The notes under the pieces are model-generated. The model saw nothing but the letters and a program-made list of their open reading frames with translations. It had not been told where the DNA came from and did not search any database. The translations under genes and the position numbers were made by a program. A stretch of 64,000 nucleotides of DNA from Chlorokybus atmophyticus (taxonomy: Eukaryota; Streptophyta; Chlorokybophyceae; Chlorokybales; Chlorokybaceae), in contig RHPI01002533.1 in the NCBI GenBank assembly GCA_009103225.1, positions 1,431,186 through 1,495,185 on the forward strand. Reading direction: 5' to 3'. Shown here one piece after another: positions 32,349-44,527 of the stretch (position 1 is its first letter; each line of letters opens with the position of its first letter).

Positions 32349-35300
32349 ATGGCCTGGCCCCCCTCGCCCATGCTTCCGTGGGGCCTGTCGGTGCCAGTGG
32401 CGGCCTCCGGCATCAAGGGAGCAGCGGCCGCGCGCTACCAACCTTCTGCCGCGGTGCTGACGGCAACCGCTGCAGCTGCGCCGCTTGCCATTGTGGGTGT
32501 GGCAGCCAGCGCAGCACTTGCGCTCGAGCAGCAACGCAGGTAAGGGTGGCTGTTTACACCTCCTGTCTATCTGTCGCGTCGGGATAGTACAATCTGGTGG
32601 TACTTGTCATCTACATGCCTTTTTTCTGTTTGCAGAGCGCGTCGCAGGCACAGGAAGCGGCTCGCTAGGATTGTCGTGGACCAATGGCTGCACGTTGCAC
32701 GTGAGGTGAGGGATGCCTCAACAGTAGTTTGGACACAGTTTGCAGGCGACTGACAGCAAACGTATCCCGGCAGCGTCTGCAAGCGCTACAGGCTCGGCGA
32801 TGGCGCGAGCATCGCTTATTGAGGTATGCACGGTTGCTGTCCTTGCGAACGAGAGACCTCTGGTGTTGTGAAGAGATTTCAATCACTTTCTCTGTCTCTC
32901 TGCAGTGTTGCCCTTGCCAGCTGGTGCCATTCAGTGCCGCTGCATCGCCGCTCAAACGCAGCCAAACGCATCGCAGTGCTGCACCGCCGACACGTGGCGC
33001 TTGCCGCCTGCTTTGACACGTGGCGCCGCTGGACTGCGCGCCAACAGGCCTTTCGCAACGCAACCAATGCACTCCGGCATGCTGGTGACTGGTGCAAGTC
33101 ACGCTTGCAAGATGTACTGTAATGCATCATTCATTGTTGCATTGGTCGCAGTTGCAAAGAGTCTCTACAAGCGCGCGTTGCATGCGTGGTGTCAATACTT
33201 GCGCCAACACATGTCGCGGCGCCAGCTGGTGGTGACGGCGGCGTGCTATGTGCAACTGGCAAGGCTGTCGCGTGCGTTTGCACTGTGGCGCGAAGGCGTG
33301 GCCGCGCGCCGGCGCAGCATTGTAAACACGCAGAAAGCCATCAGGCATCGTGGGCAAGTCTTGCTGCGCGCTGCGCTCGGGAGATGGAAAACCTTCGCTC
33401 ATGCCAGACGTGCTCGGCACTCAGCCAATAAACTGGCTCAGGACTTGCTCAAGTGGAAGCGCTTCGCTAAAGCCATGCGCGCATGGAAAGAGGGCGTGGA
33501 AGTCCTTAAGATGCGACGCAGCCTCATTGGTAGCCTCATTGGTTGCAACTGTCTTCAGAGTTCATGCTTTTACCATGCCAATTCGTTTTTGTGCACATGT
33601 GACTATTGCAGAGGAGGTGGACAGCAGGCAGCGCAAGCAATGCCTTGTGCGTAGCTGGAAGCGATGGCGCCATGCCATCAGTGTTCAGCGCGCGTCTCGC
33701 GCACAGAAAGCACAAGCACTTGCGCATGCTGTGCTGGTGCTGCGGAGGTTGCGCCTACGCCAATGCTTGCTTGGTTGGAAGCGGGGTGCGTATAGCACTT
33801 TACACATTTTTTTGTCGCTGCATGCAGAAAGCTGAGCGCTGTCTTCGGTGTGCAGCTGTGCAGTGGACACATGCAAAGCGTGCCCACTTGGACAAAGTTC
33901 GCGCCCACAAGCGGCGCCACCTGCTGGTAAGCGTATGCATGCATAACTTCTGGCAAAGTCAACTGCGACACTCGTCACGTGTTGGGAAAGTTGTCATTCT
34001 CATGCCTTGTTCTTGTCACAGAGGAGGGCACTCTATGTGCTGCGCGAGCACGCGCATTGGCGAGTTGCATTAGCCATTGCATATAATGCCTGCAAAGCAA
34101 TTCGCGCTCAGGCGGTATGTCAAACTTTCAATCTCTGTACTTCGCTGTTGTGCACTGTAGTTGCCCTGTAGTTGCAATGTTGCATTTAATCCGCTCCTGC
34201 TGCTCACACTTTCAAGTGACCAGCTTCTTCGGCGTGCTTGGAGACATTGGTTGAAGTCTGATGGCAAGGAGCAGCAAGAAAATGAGGTTGGAAACTGCAT
34301 GCCTTTGTCACTAGTCAAATAATAATATGTAAGATCACTTGTGGTCATGCTCTTCACGTGCTTCTTTGCTTGCAGCGGCGCTCTGGCTCAGCGCCCATGC
34401 GAACATCCGGGAGTTGTGTGTCATACACGTACAGCAACCCGTACTTTGAAGCGCTGGATTTTCGCTGCTTCTGGCTTAGGCATCGGGCACTGCTCGCTTG
34501 GCAGCATTCCAGAGCCCTGCACCAAATTGCTCTCCAACGCCTGGTAGATAAATTGGTGCACGTTGGATTGCAGTTGGATGGATGAATTAACTGACTCATC
34601 CAGCCACTCCTAAGTGAATCTTTTGTAACATTGGCAGGCTTTGGTGCCCGGATGGAGGCGGAGGTACCTGTTACGTGAGGCGTTTCATGCTTGGCGTGCA
34701 CATACGGAGTACAAGACTCGCCTTGCAAAGCAGCACAGGTGTGCTGTGCGGTTCTACTACATCAAGACAACCTCTCGTTGTCTGCATGCACTGCGCCGCT
34801 ACGTGGATGTGAGACGCGCCAAGGCTGAGCGCTACGCCCATGCACGCCAGTGCCGGCACCGTTGGGTGTCGAGGAAGGCTTTCAACCACTGGAGAACAGA
34901 GTACCTCCCGGCAGCAATATGCCGACAGCGGCAGCGTGATGTTGCCGCCGGGCATTGGCGACATCGAGTCCTACAAAGAAGTGTTGGGCACTGGCGAGTG
35001 CTGGCTGCCAGCTGGGCAGTCAAGCGCGCCAAACATGACAGAGCCCGCAGACACTTTCAATGCCGTCTGCTGTGGCAAACGTGGCTGAGGTAAGGCCTTT
35101 GCTAAAGTCAGCCAAATATTCGTTTATCTTCTCCTGTGGCTGGATGTCATTGGTGTCCTGCATAGGTGGAGGCAGTATGTGGTCATGCGCGTTGAGAAGA
35201 GCGTGCAGAAGGAAGCACAGATGTTCTTGCTGCAAGCACAGCTTGCGCGCACGAAGCGGCGGCGCATTCTGCTAGCTTGGCAGGTGAGTATCCACCAATA

Positions 35301-37022
35301 CACTAGTGAGACCACATGGATGCGAATGACACATACAACGTCCTCAACAGGATCGACACTGTACGCTGTCATTGAAGAGGCTGCTACTGGCACGCGCAAT
35401 GCATCTCCGCCGCATGCAAGTTTTGTCCACATGCATCAAGGCGTGGAGGCAGCTTGTACGTGTCCGGCAACGGAAGGCTAAGCAACTTGAAAAGGCATAT
35501 GAGCATCGACGCCAAATTGTGCTGAAGAAAGGCCTGAGAGCTTGGCGCATGTTTGTTGAGCACCAGCAGGTACAGTACCAGTGAAGGTTTGCTTCCTGAT
35601 TGTGTGATGCAGGGCGTGACTTGTCATCGTCGCGTGCGCAGAGCAAAAAGGCGTTGCTTGCAAAGGCGCTGCAACACTGGTCTTGGGCCCGACTGCGAGT
35701 ATGTTTGCTTGTATGGCGTGCTCGCGTGGATGGCTGGAAGCAGAAGAAGCGGGAACTTGATGGGGCGCTGCAATTGCATACAGAGCGGTTGATAAAGTGC
35801 GCACGATGTCTGACTTTTGCTGGTTGCTCTGCTTTGTTGCGCATGGGCACTCTTGACATTTATTGCCTGGAACAGGCGAGGTGTTGCGCACTGGCTCAGC
35901 GTTGGCACGCGCCTTCGTCAGGCTCGGTTGCAGGTAAGTGATTCACCCAAGTACGCTGGCCTGATGGAAGGCTTCAAGATCAGCACGTACCGCTCTATGC
36001 AGGCGGCTCTGGAGCAACAGGCGTGGCATACCATGGCAAGCCTGAAGCGCGCGGAGCCATTCGCACGCAAGTGGCGCTTTATCGTGCTTCAAAGAAGGCA
36101 GCAGCGGCGGTGAGCACTTGTTCAGCTGTGTTATATTTGCCATGTTTTAAAAGCACGACTCAGCATGCTAGCGGCATATCTACTGTGCAACGGCCGCTGT
36201 TGGTAGGTACCATGTGGCTTGCATTTATGCCAATCTGCGTGTGTCAGGCCTTGGCCATACTCTCTTGATATTGGCGGCAGTGAAATTTGTCTGGACAACA
36301 AGCGGGAGACAAGCAGATATCCCTTCCACGAGCAACCGCAGACTATGAACATTGCCTCCACATCAATACCCTATGCAGAAGCAATGAAGTCTCTGTCAAA
36401 GCTGACAAACGCAATCAAACCTTTGCCCAGCGCACGGCCGCCCGCGCGGCGACCAGCAATCCTGTATGATACAAACACCCCCAACATCCAACGCATTCCA
36501 CTCCCACCTCCTGACATTGCCTCTCACCTCACTAAACTGCAGCAGCTGTCTCACACGCTCGCTGCTACAAGCACCCAGGCACCAATGCTTCCAAAAGCAT
36601 CAGACCTCTCCACGCAGAGCGCACATTACGAATTTAGGCCTGCGTTGGGCTACGAACAGCGCACAGTTGCCCATACTGCTGTGGAGTTTGCTACTCCCCA
36701 ACATTTTGGTCAAGCCCGGCCAATGACCGTACAGAGGCTGTCTGCTGCTGGCAGTCAACCTTTTGCAGATGCAGCTAACACCGACCCCACAGTGGAGCTG
36801 GCAAGCATGGAGCATGCATTGCGCGCTTTTGAGGCGCTGAAAGCAGACCTTGCTGAGTGTCGAGCAGAGTTGCAGAGGGTTGGTGTCATTGGGGCGGACC
36901 CCATGCGCATGCAAAGGTTACAACAGCGAGCCGCCGCCCTGGAAGAGAGCAGGAAAGCACAGCTACCGGCAATCAGGGACATTGCTCTCCGGATACAGCA
37001 GCTGCGTGTACAGAGACTGTAG
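32349..37022 (+). CDS. SFI1-like centrin-binding repeat protein
   Basis: Many short exons encode a long helical protein of irregular repeats with tryptophan at a fixed place, in the pattern L-x6-W-x-R typical of Sfi1, the centrin-binding scaffold of spindle poles and basal bodies. Units seen include DQWLHVARE, CFDTWRRWTARQ, AFALWREGVAAR, ALGRWKTFAHA, AMRAWKEGVEV, LVRSWKRWRHA, LLGWKRG, LLRRAWRHWLKS, AFHAWRAHTEY, AFNHWRTEYL, SVGHWRVLAAS, HRWRQYVVM, CIKAWRQLV and GLRAWRMFVEH. Start: ATG at 32349 (MAWPPSPMLPWG); exon 1 ends at 32539 and joins 32636 in phase (RRARRRHRKRL). The last exon (from about 36285 to 37022) is non-repetitive, proline-rich, then helical. The sequence from 35095 onward is duplicated at 24567. 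Orthology to yeast Sfi1 cannot be shown, but the repeat class is clear. Confidence 0.75.
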
Positions 37023-38724
37023 TATACACTGCAACTAGCATGTAGTGACTAAAACATTGGTGTTGCAACCAACGACAAATATTTCAGCGCAAGTAGTGGA
37101 CTTAGGACAGTTACTGCGCTATAATTGTTTGTACAAACAATGAACAAGTAGTACGCCAGCATGCGAGTGTCACATATGCGCTCATGATTATGAGCTCCAA
37201 GAAAGCTTTGCGCAAGAAGACTTTGCAGGTTGCCTAGTGAGCCAACAGTGCAAGCCTATGCATAGCTCAGCAGGCAGATACTATGCCTGCTGAGCTATCT
37301 GCTTTGCCTAATAATAATCCGGACCCTCTACTCTACCCTATACCTGTACCACTGGACTTGGTCCAAGTCCAGGCGCTGAATAGGAAACCATGTTATGATA
37401 AAGGTGGTTACCTGTGCATGCACAGGTGGTCAGCATACTTGGATGCTGTGTAACTGTGTTATTCTATAAGCGAGGCAGCTTGTTTGTAGAATCTCTCAAC
37501 AAGTGTTTGGTACATCATGAGTGCACTTGCAGCACTCCGCCCACACGACAGCCCCAGTTCATGTTCCAATGCCATGCGCTCATGCGGCCAATGTCACATA
37601 AAATCTCTACAAAGCTTGTGTGTCTCATGGCACAACCATTTGGACGTGAATACGAACATGTGCAAGACACAAATCAGGCACACGTAACGCAGACGCGCAT
37701 TGCGTGTGCCTGCTATGTGTCCTTCGCAACAAGGCTTGTCAAACAGCATACCTCCAGGTGACAGTCATCAACACTAGTACATATGACTACCCTGTCAGAC
37801 GTGGTGGTGCTCTTGGCCTGAGGCCTATGCAACTGAGGCATGCTAGCGTGCACAATTGAGTTGTTGTGATGTGCATTTGCATTGTTGTTACGGTGGGCTT
37901 ATATTGCTCGGTTAGCATTATGATTTTGACACTGGGACCTTGTGACTGTTTGATATAATACGGAGCAAGAGAGCAAACATATGCGCAAAAAGCAAGCTGC
38001 ATATACCCTTGCTTGCCATCAGAAGCCACAAGCATATTCATGAGGTGCGTGGCCTCAACTCAGTACATCCTGGCTTGTTGTAAACAAAGCATGTGTGATG
38101 CCCAATTGCTTGGGACAGTATCAGATAAGACAAAAAGCCGGCTGTGCCACAGCTCGCTACAGGGCACTTTGTGCACAGTGATGCAGTGGACGTAGGGAGT
38201 ACAGGGGCCTGGTCTGTCAATGAAGCTCTGCGACAAGTGGCTGCGCCCAGCATATAGCATGGGTCAGAAGAGATCAGCAATAAGGTCGCACACAGCAAAC
38301 CCCACGTCAATGACAATCTCAAACAAAGCGCAGAAGTGAGGCACCTATGATGAAGTGTCATATTCAGAGCGGGGCCCTTCTAGCGGCATAATGACACAGA
38401 GCACTCAGACACCTTGACAAGATGAAAGGTCACAATGATGAAAAATGCTGCGTACCTTCATGTGACACGTGTGGCGACGTTTCAAAGCCTCCCCACTGAG
38501 ATGGTCGGCAAGCTTTGCGAGCCACCTAACCACCCAGCAAGCTCTGGTGTAGAAGAGTTCAGCATGTGCGTCTATCAGCGTCAACTTGTCACCGCCAAAA
38601 CAACGTCACGCCTTGATGGTGCACAAGCTACAGTATGTCTCGCATGCTGTCGGCAATCCTCCATCTGTTGTTCTTCCGCTCAAAACACGCCTGCGCTGCG
38701 TCCACACCCATGATGCTGCCAGCC
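35095..38724. repeat. 3,630-base direct duplicate, copy B
   Basis: This is the copy in natural context: it runs from an intron of the SFI1-like gene, through the intergenic region, into the last exon of the convergent F-box/LRR gene, and both genes continue beyond its borders. Copy A is at 24567-28196. Confidence 0.9.
37023..38627. other. Convergent intergenic region
   Basis: 1.6 kb between two gene 3' ends. Short frames only; two palindromes at about 37263-37297 and 37353-37373. No gene recognised. Duplicated at 26495-28099. Confidence 0.5.
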
Positions 38725-41700
38725 ATGTTGGATGACAGGTCAAGGTGCTGGAGCGCAATGCCCTTGTTATGGTTCAACAACTTGTGAATGGCCTTGACCA
38801 GTGCCGAAATGCCCTTTGACCCAATCCGATTGTTGTGCAAGTCTAGGCTTCGCAGGCTTTTGTTCACGAGCAAACTGGCAGCAAACTGCTCGGCTCCTGC
38901 ATCCGGGATCTGATTTGCACCTAGTTTCAGCGTGCGGAGTGTGCTATTGGCAAGCAGCATCTGGGCCAGGGCAACGCTTCCGGTCTCACTGACTTCTGTC
39001 AGCTCTAGTTCTACGCTCAAAACTGATCTATTGCGGGTCAACGCAGCTGCCAACACCTGTGCATTCCTGTCGCCAATGTCTGAGTAAGACAAGTCCAGCC
39101 GCTGCAGCACGCAGGGAGCGCTTTGCAAGCCGTGCATCCAGTGCTTGAAAGAGGCGTGGCTGGCAGCCAAGAAGCAATCCTTCAGTATGAATTCCTTCAG
39201 GGTCGTGCTCTTTGCAAACAGTCCCACGAAGTGGTTTATTAGTTGCTCCGGCACTGTCATTGACAGTAGTTCAAGTTTCTCAAGGGAAGTGCTCATCGCA
39301 AGAGCATCACCAAGGCAGCCTTGGCAGTCGTTGATGCATAGCCCGACAAGCTCGTTGTTGCTGATATGGACTGACTTCAAGGAGCTGCTACCAGCAGCTC
39401 TTGTCAAAATGCATGGAGCGCAGTAGCCGAATAGACTGAGGTGTTGTATGTTGGGGTGGTGAGCAAGCGAATCACCAAGCTCCCCGGCAGCTGCATGCAT
39501 AGGCTCATCGCACTGTATTCGCAACGTTGCAAGGCTGCTGTTGCACCGTAAGCTTCCTGCCAATGCAGCTGCACCTGCCAGTGGGCATAACACTACATAT
39601 TAACAAGCAAGTACAAGTTGCATTTGGGCAGCTGGTGCGCCACGCTGCAAGCACAACAGCAAGCATGAACCATGCCTGGCAGCAGACAAGCACTTGCCGC
39701 GTGCGCCCAGGGAAGTACCCCGCAGGCTCAAAACTGCAAGTTGGCACGTGCGTAGCAGGTCAGCTGCAAATACTGTCCCAGCTGTGCCAATGTTTGTGTC
39801 ATCCAAGAACAACTCCCGGACCTGCAATGGTATCAATGACCTCAGTACCTCAGTACCTTGCACGACATTCAAAGCTTGAATGAGAGAGCAGGGGCACTGC
39901 ACTCAGCTACGGAAGAGCCACTAGAAGCATACCCGAGCAGGGAGGTACCGTACCTTCTCATTACCAACCAGTGATCGACACACCCTGTCAGCGCCGTGTG
40001 CGGTGAGACTGTTGTCTTCAAGGCATATGCTTTGCAAGTTGTTGTCCGCCTGGGTTGCATAGCATGTCATGCACGTGCAAGGACCTGCTGATGAAGCAAC
40101 ACCCATCGGTGTACAGCACTATCAAGGCATAGACAAAAAGAAAAAATAGCACTTCTGTTGGAATAACCACCTTGAGCAACTGCGAGAGAGCTTCTGCAAT
40201 CTCGTCCGCAAACCCAGAACCCATGCCATATGTTGGATCATCCATCTGACTGTTGATACCCGGATAGGAATTTTGGTGCACCTCCAGCCTTCGGCATGAC
40301 GAGTTGCCTTGCAATGCCAAGAACAGCCGCTGAAGTTCAAACTGCAGGCAACTTGCGTCATCAGACTCGTCGAAGCCCAAGCCCAGCAGTACAATAAGCG
40401 TCTATTGTCTTACCAGCGATATAACACCATAGTTTGGTACAACGATTCCACAAATGCGCAGCTTGGCAGAAGGGTTGCTGATGGCAGAGAGAACAGCCTG
40501 ATTCAGCACATTAGCACAGTTGCTGAGTGCGCTGGCGTGCTGTGTATATGCAAGTTGTTCGTAAAACAGTTATTGCTGTACCTTCCAGCTACTGGGTGTG
40601 GCATTTTCTGACCACAGCACTTGCAAAGGTGAGATCGTGCGTGTGGATGCTGGAAGCAATGTGAGGTGCTCCATGTCGTTGACTTCAACAGTGCCGGGTA
40701 GTGTCAACTCCATCAAATTGGGGCATTGCGATGCCAGCTTTACAAGTTGTGCATAACTCCCTCGCAACCACGTGCTGGAAGGCATGATGAGGGACCTCAA
40801 TGCATGTGCCACATGCGGTCGCCTGTACAGAGGCATCAGTTCTTTTCATAAATGTTCAACAGAGACATCAGAAAGCTACATGTAAGGGGCGTACTTGTTG
40901 AGCAGTCGACGCAGGCTGCGCCATGTTGGCACCTCCCACCAACGACCTGCAATTGTTGAGATCTGTCGTTTAGTTGGGTATAAGTGCAGAAGAGCAAAAT
41001 CAGCTGCGTGCTTAGGGACGTAAAGGCTGCATGTTTTTCAAATTTGGTTGTTGACAAGGCACAGAAAACGTGTAGATGGGCACTCAAATCATGTTGACTG
41101 AGTAGGGTTGTCAAGTCATTGCCGGCATGCATGTTGATTGGCGTGAGGCTGTTTTTGCTTGCCTCAACACAGGTTTGTGCATGCCGGTGCCTGCATTGGG
41201 TGCAAGCACCAGCATGCACAACCATCTCGAGAGTGAAACAACAACTTGACGAACTGCGACCTTCAGCAGCACCTGACGTATATATTAACTTCTCAATGCA
41301 AGAATGCACAACCAGGCACGAAATGCACATTGCATGTGAAAGGTTCACAGTGTCGCACAGAGGTCACCTATTGGAGCTGACAGTCGCTCTCAAGACAAAG
41401 AATATGGCGGTCCTGGGTGTCAAAACGCACTGTGCAATACGACAATGCTAGCACTGAGATGGTGAGCATCAAGCTACTAACTACCATGTCTGCTTCTGTC
41501 GCTGTTTGCTTCCCCTCATGAACATGAATGAACAGCACGCGAACCGGGTGGCACAGCAGCGAATACCAAGTGCAGGCAGGCTGCTCTTCGTGCTTGCTTG
41601 CCTGCCAGGCTGATGGTGGTCCACAACCACGGCTGCCTAAGGTCGTCGCGCCATCGCCGGCACACCGCCTCGCACCTCAGAGCGTCCTGAAGCCTCAGCT

Positions 41701-41842
41701 GGCTCCTCACCTGCAGCGCCACGTCGGCGGGCAGCCCGCTCCACAGCCCCTCCGCCCCTGACCCGACCGCCGCCTCCGCCGCCTCCATAACATGCATACA
41801 CCCAACAAGCTTCTTAGCGTCGGCCTCGTTGTCGCCCTCCAT
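38628..41842 (-). CDS. F-box and leucine-rich repeat protein
   Basis: Likely substrate adaptor of an SCF ubiquitin ligase. The first exon (about 41550-41842) starts MEGDNEADAKKLVGCMHVME and carries an F-box (LWSGLPADVALQVRSQLRLQ followed by CEAVCRRWRDDL and PWLWTTISL), which binds Skp1. After a long intron come short exons: about 40890-40960 (RWWEVPTWRSLRRLL), 40570-40830 (LVKLASQCPNLMELTLPG), 40170-40370, 39930-40060 (LQSICLEDNSLTAHGADRV), 39700-39830 (VRELFLDDTNIGTAGTVFA), then one long exon ending at 38628 with ribonuclease-inhibitor-type repeats (LQRLDLSYSDIGDRNAQVLA, LRTLKLGANQIPDAGAEQFA, LRSLDLHNNRIGSKGISALV). It shares a 445-base divergent promoter region with the Rossmann gene at 42287. 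Its last 97 bases are repeated at 28100-28196. Confidence 0.8.
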
Positions 41843-42286
41843 GGCAGCGGTGGCGGCGACGGCGCTCGCTGCGCCTGTCGTCTGCCTCCGCCTTGCTGTC
41901 ACCGCCTCGCCTGAAGCTTGTCTCAGGGGCAGGCGAGCACCTGCTGCCTGTGCGTTGCGGCACAGCCTGCCTTTGAGGCACCACCACAGGCGGCGGCGGT
42001 GTGCTCCTCTGGCTGGAGCACCTGTCGTGGTAGCTCCTTCCTGTAAGTTGTATGTTGCACGTTCTTCGTGCTCGTCTATCCCACACGCCAGCAAGCTTGA
42101 ATGCATGCCTAGATTTGGGCTCATACGGCTACTGCATTGCTTGTCCTCGTGATTGCTATGCTTGTTCCCATGCCGAGGCTTGCCTTACACAGTGCAAATG
42201 CACAATGCATGAGTGTTTATGTGGTAAGGTGTATGCATACAATTCTCAACAAGGCTCGCTTGGTTGCAGCCACGCGCAGAAAGGCA
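41843..42286. promoter_or_regulatory. Divergent promoter region
   Basis: The 444 bases between two divergent start codons must hold both promoters. It is GC-rich near the F-box gene. I see no clear TATA box. Confidence 0.4.
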
Positions 42287-43974
42287 ATGGCAGCGGCTTC
42301 AGCTGAAGCTGCCATGGCCCAGGACGTTGATAAGGCAGCAACCGCAAAGCAAACGACTGCGGATGACTTGCTCATAGTTGGGCCTGGCGTGCTCGGAACC
42401 ATGATTGCAAAGTTGTGGTTGGCGGTGAGTTCGAAGCCATGCGACTGTGTGATATTCTCTGCATGAGGTGAACGCTCATGTTGAATGTGCCATGGCACAC
42501 AGGGGTTCCCCCACGCCCGGGTCATTGGGCAAACCAACACCGAGAACTCCCACGAGAGGCTGAGAGCGCTCGGCGTCATTCCTCGCATGAAGACTGCAGC
42601 CGAAGGTGCAAGCAGTTGTTGCTTCACTTACTGTTGTTTTGTTTACGCAATGCGTACATGCAATGGCTGAATGACACACGGTTACTTGTACATACACAGG
42701 GTCAGAGAGGTTTCCCTATGTGGTATTCTGCGCACCGCCATCAGGGAGCACTGACTACGTTGGGGAAGTGAGGTAACAACACTTAGCATGTGCATCGTGC
42801 ATGTTCACTCCTTGCAGTGTAGCTGACCATTGATGTGTGCACAGGTCTGCAGCAAGCTTATTTGATGGCCAAGGCAGCCTGCTGTTCACTTCCAGCTCTG
42901 CGGTGTACGCGGCTGATGATGGTGAGCTCTGCGATGAGGTGTGTAACTTGTGCAGTGTCTTGCAGCTAGCAAACAGCATGTACATGCTGGTCTGTGTCTC
43001 ATCAATAGCATGTGCTTGTGAGCAAACAGTGTTGGAACTATTCGACAGGTCAGCGGCAAGGTGGTTGAGAAGGGTGCAAGCGATCGTGTTGACAGACTGC
43101 TCAACTGCGAAGAAGTTGTCTTGCAAGCTGGTGGCACTGTCGTGCGGCTCGCTGGACTTTACATATCCACTCTTTTAACAGCTGATCACACTTAGCAGCA
43201 TGTGCAGTCCTCTGGTCTCATCTGTGAGCAGCCTTAACTGGTACTGCAGCACACTGCGGAACGAGGTGCACATACGTACTTCTTGAAAGCTGGACAAGTT
43301 CCCGGGCGCCCTGACAGCTTCCTCAACCTCATTCATTATGAGGTAATCCTGCTGCACGTGGCTTCATTACCTCTTTGTTGGTTATGGAAGACAAGTCCAA
43401 GCAATACCCATCTCGTTGCAGGATGCCGCATCTCTATGCGTGGCTGCATTGCGTGCCAAATCACGAAGTACGACCTACATGGGCTGCGACAACCATTACC
43501 TCACAAGGTAGGCCTCCAGGCAGAAGTGAGCTATCATGTGCAAGTTGTTTTGTCACAAAGCAGGTAGGTCTGACATTGACAATCACGTGTTGCCGTGGCG
43601 CTATGCTTTGAACTCATTGTCCATGCCAAATTTTTGCAGACAAGAGATGATGGACGCCGTTGTGGCCTCCGGCAAATGGAAAGGCGAATTCAAGGGCTTT
43701 ACAGGTGTGACCTTTGTAACTTTGCTCTTTTTGATCTGGTGCAAGCAGCACTTTCAGGCATGGAAGTAGAATCAATCTTGTACTATCTGTGCGCGCATGT
43801 GCATTGACATGCAAGCATGTTGTTGGTGCTAACTGTTGCCTGTTGCCTGTTGAACTCATAGGCACGACTGGCGGGCGCGGCAGACGGATGAACAATGACG
43901 TTACGCGGCAGGCTTTGCAGTGGGCACCCAAGTACAACAGCTTTGTAGAGTTCATTGAGCAGTGGCAGCCTTGA
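42287..43974 (+). CDS. NAD(P)-binding Rossmann-fold (atypical SDR / epimerase-like) protein
   Basis: Exons on the plus strand follow plant NAD(P)-binding Rossmann proteins of the YeeZ-like type from end to end. The first (42287-42423) starts MAAASAEAAMAQDVDKAA and has the dinucleotide-binding LIVGPGVLGTMIAKLW (GxGxxG variant). Next come HARVIGQTNTENSHERLRAL (about 42510-42605), FPYVVFCAPPSGSTDYVGEV (about 42705-42770), SAASLFDGQGSLLFTSSSAV (about 42845-42940), CEEVVLQAGGTVVRLAGLYI (about 43105-43165), RPDSFLNLIHYE (about 43308-43343), DAASLCVAALRAKSRSTTYM (about 43425-43510), QEMMDAVVASGKWKGEFKGF (about 43640-43705) and the last exon TTGGRGRRMNNDVTRQALQW to 43974. The substrate is not known for the family. 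Start chosen as the last ATG before the conserved fold; no strong transit peptide. Confidence 0.82.
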
Positions 43975-44527
43975 GATGAGGATAACCGCGGACTGCACGT
44001 CCTCGTTGACAACTATTGTTGAGCAGTAGGCGCATCATTTTGGTCTCGCGTCATTCGTTTTTGCACCAGCAGCGGTGTTGAATGGCAGGCCAGTTGGACG
44101 TTCAGTTATCAAGCAGTTGTTGAGGAGATCGATCCACCTATGGGTTACCCTTGCATGCCCTCGTCTGCGGCCATGATACCACCCTACTGATCAAGCTCTA
44201 GCGTAATCACTGCTTTGTCAGGACATTCAATTCCCGCTCGTTGCAAGGTCTATGGATGCATGCCATAACAGCTCATGAATTACCATCACAAGCAGACACA
44301 TTAAAGATGCAGAGTGCATATTAGCAACGGTGCATTACGTGCCCAATCATATACAAACAATGCCAACCTTCTCAGTGCGATCTTGATTGAGTGTTACCTC
44401 CGTATTGTGCACACAATTGTCAATCCTCCTACTATGATGCACTCCACACACTAGCTGTTCTACAAGTCAAACACGCTGCAGACCCGACACGATGGAGGCA
44501 GGCCGGTACTTGCATTGTCACATGCCG
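43975..44527. other. Convergent intergenic region
   Basis: Between two gene 3' ends; no conserved frame or RNA gene seen. Confidence 0.4.
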
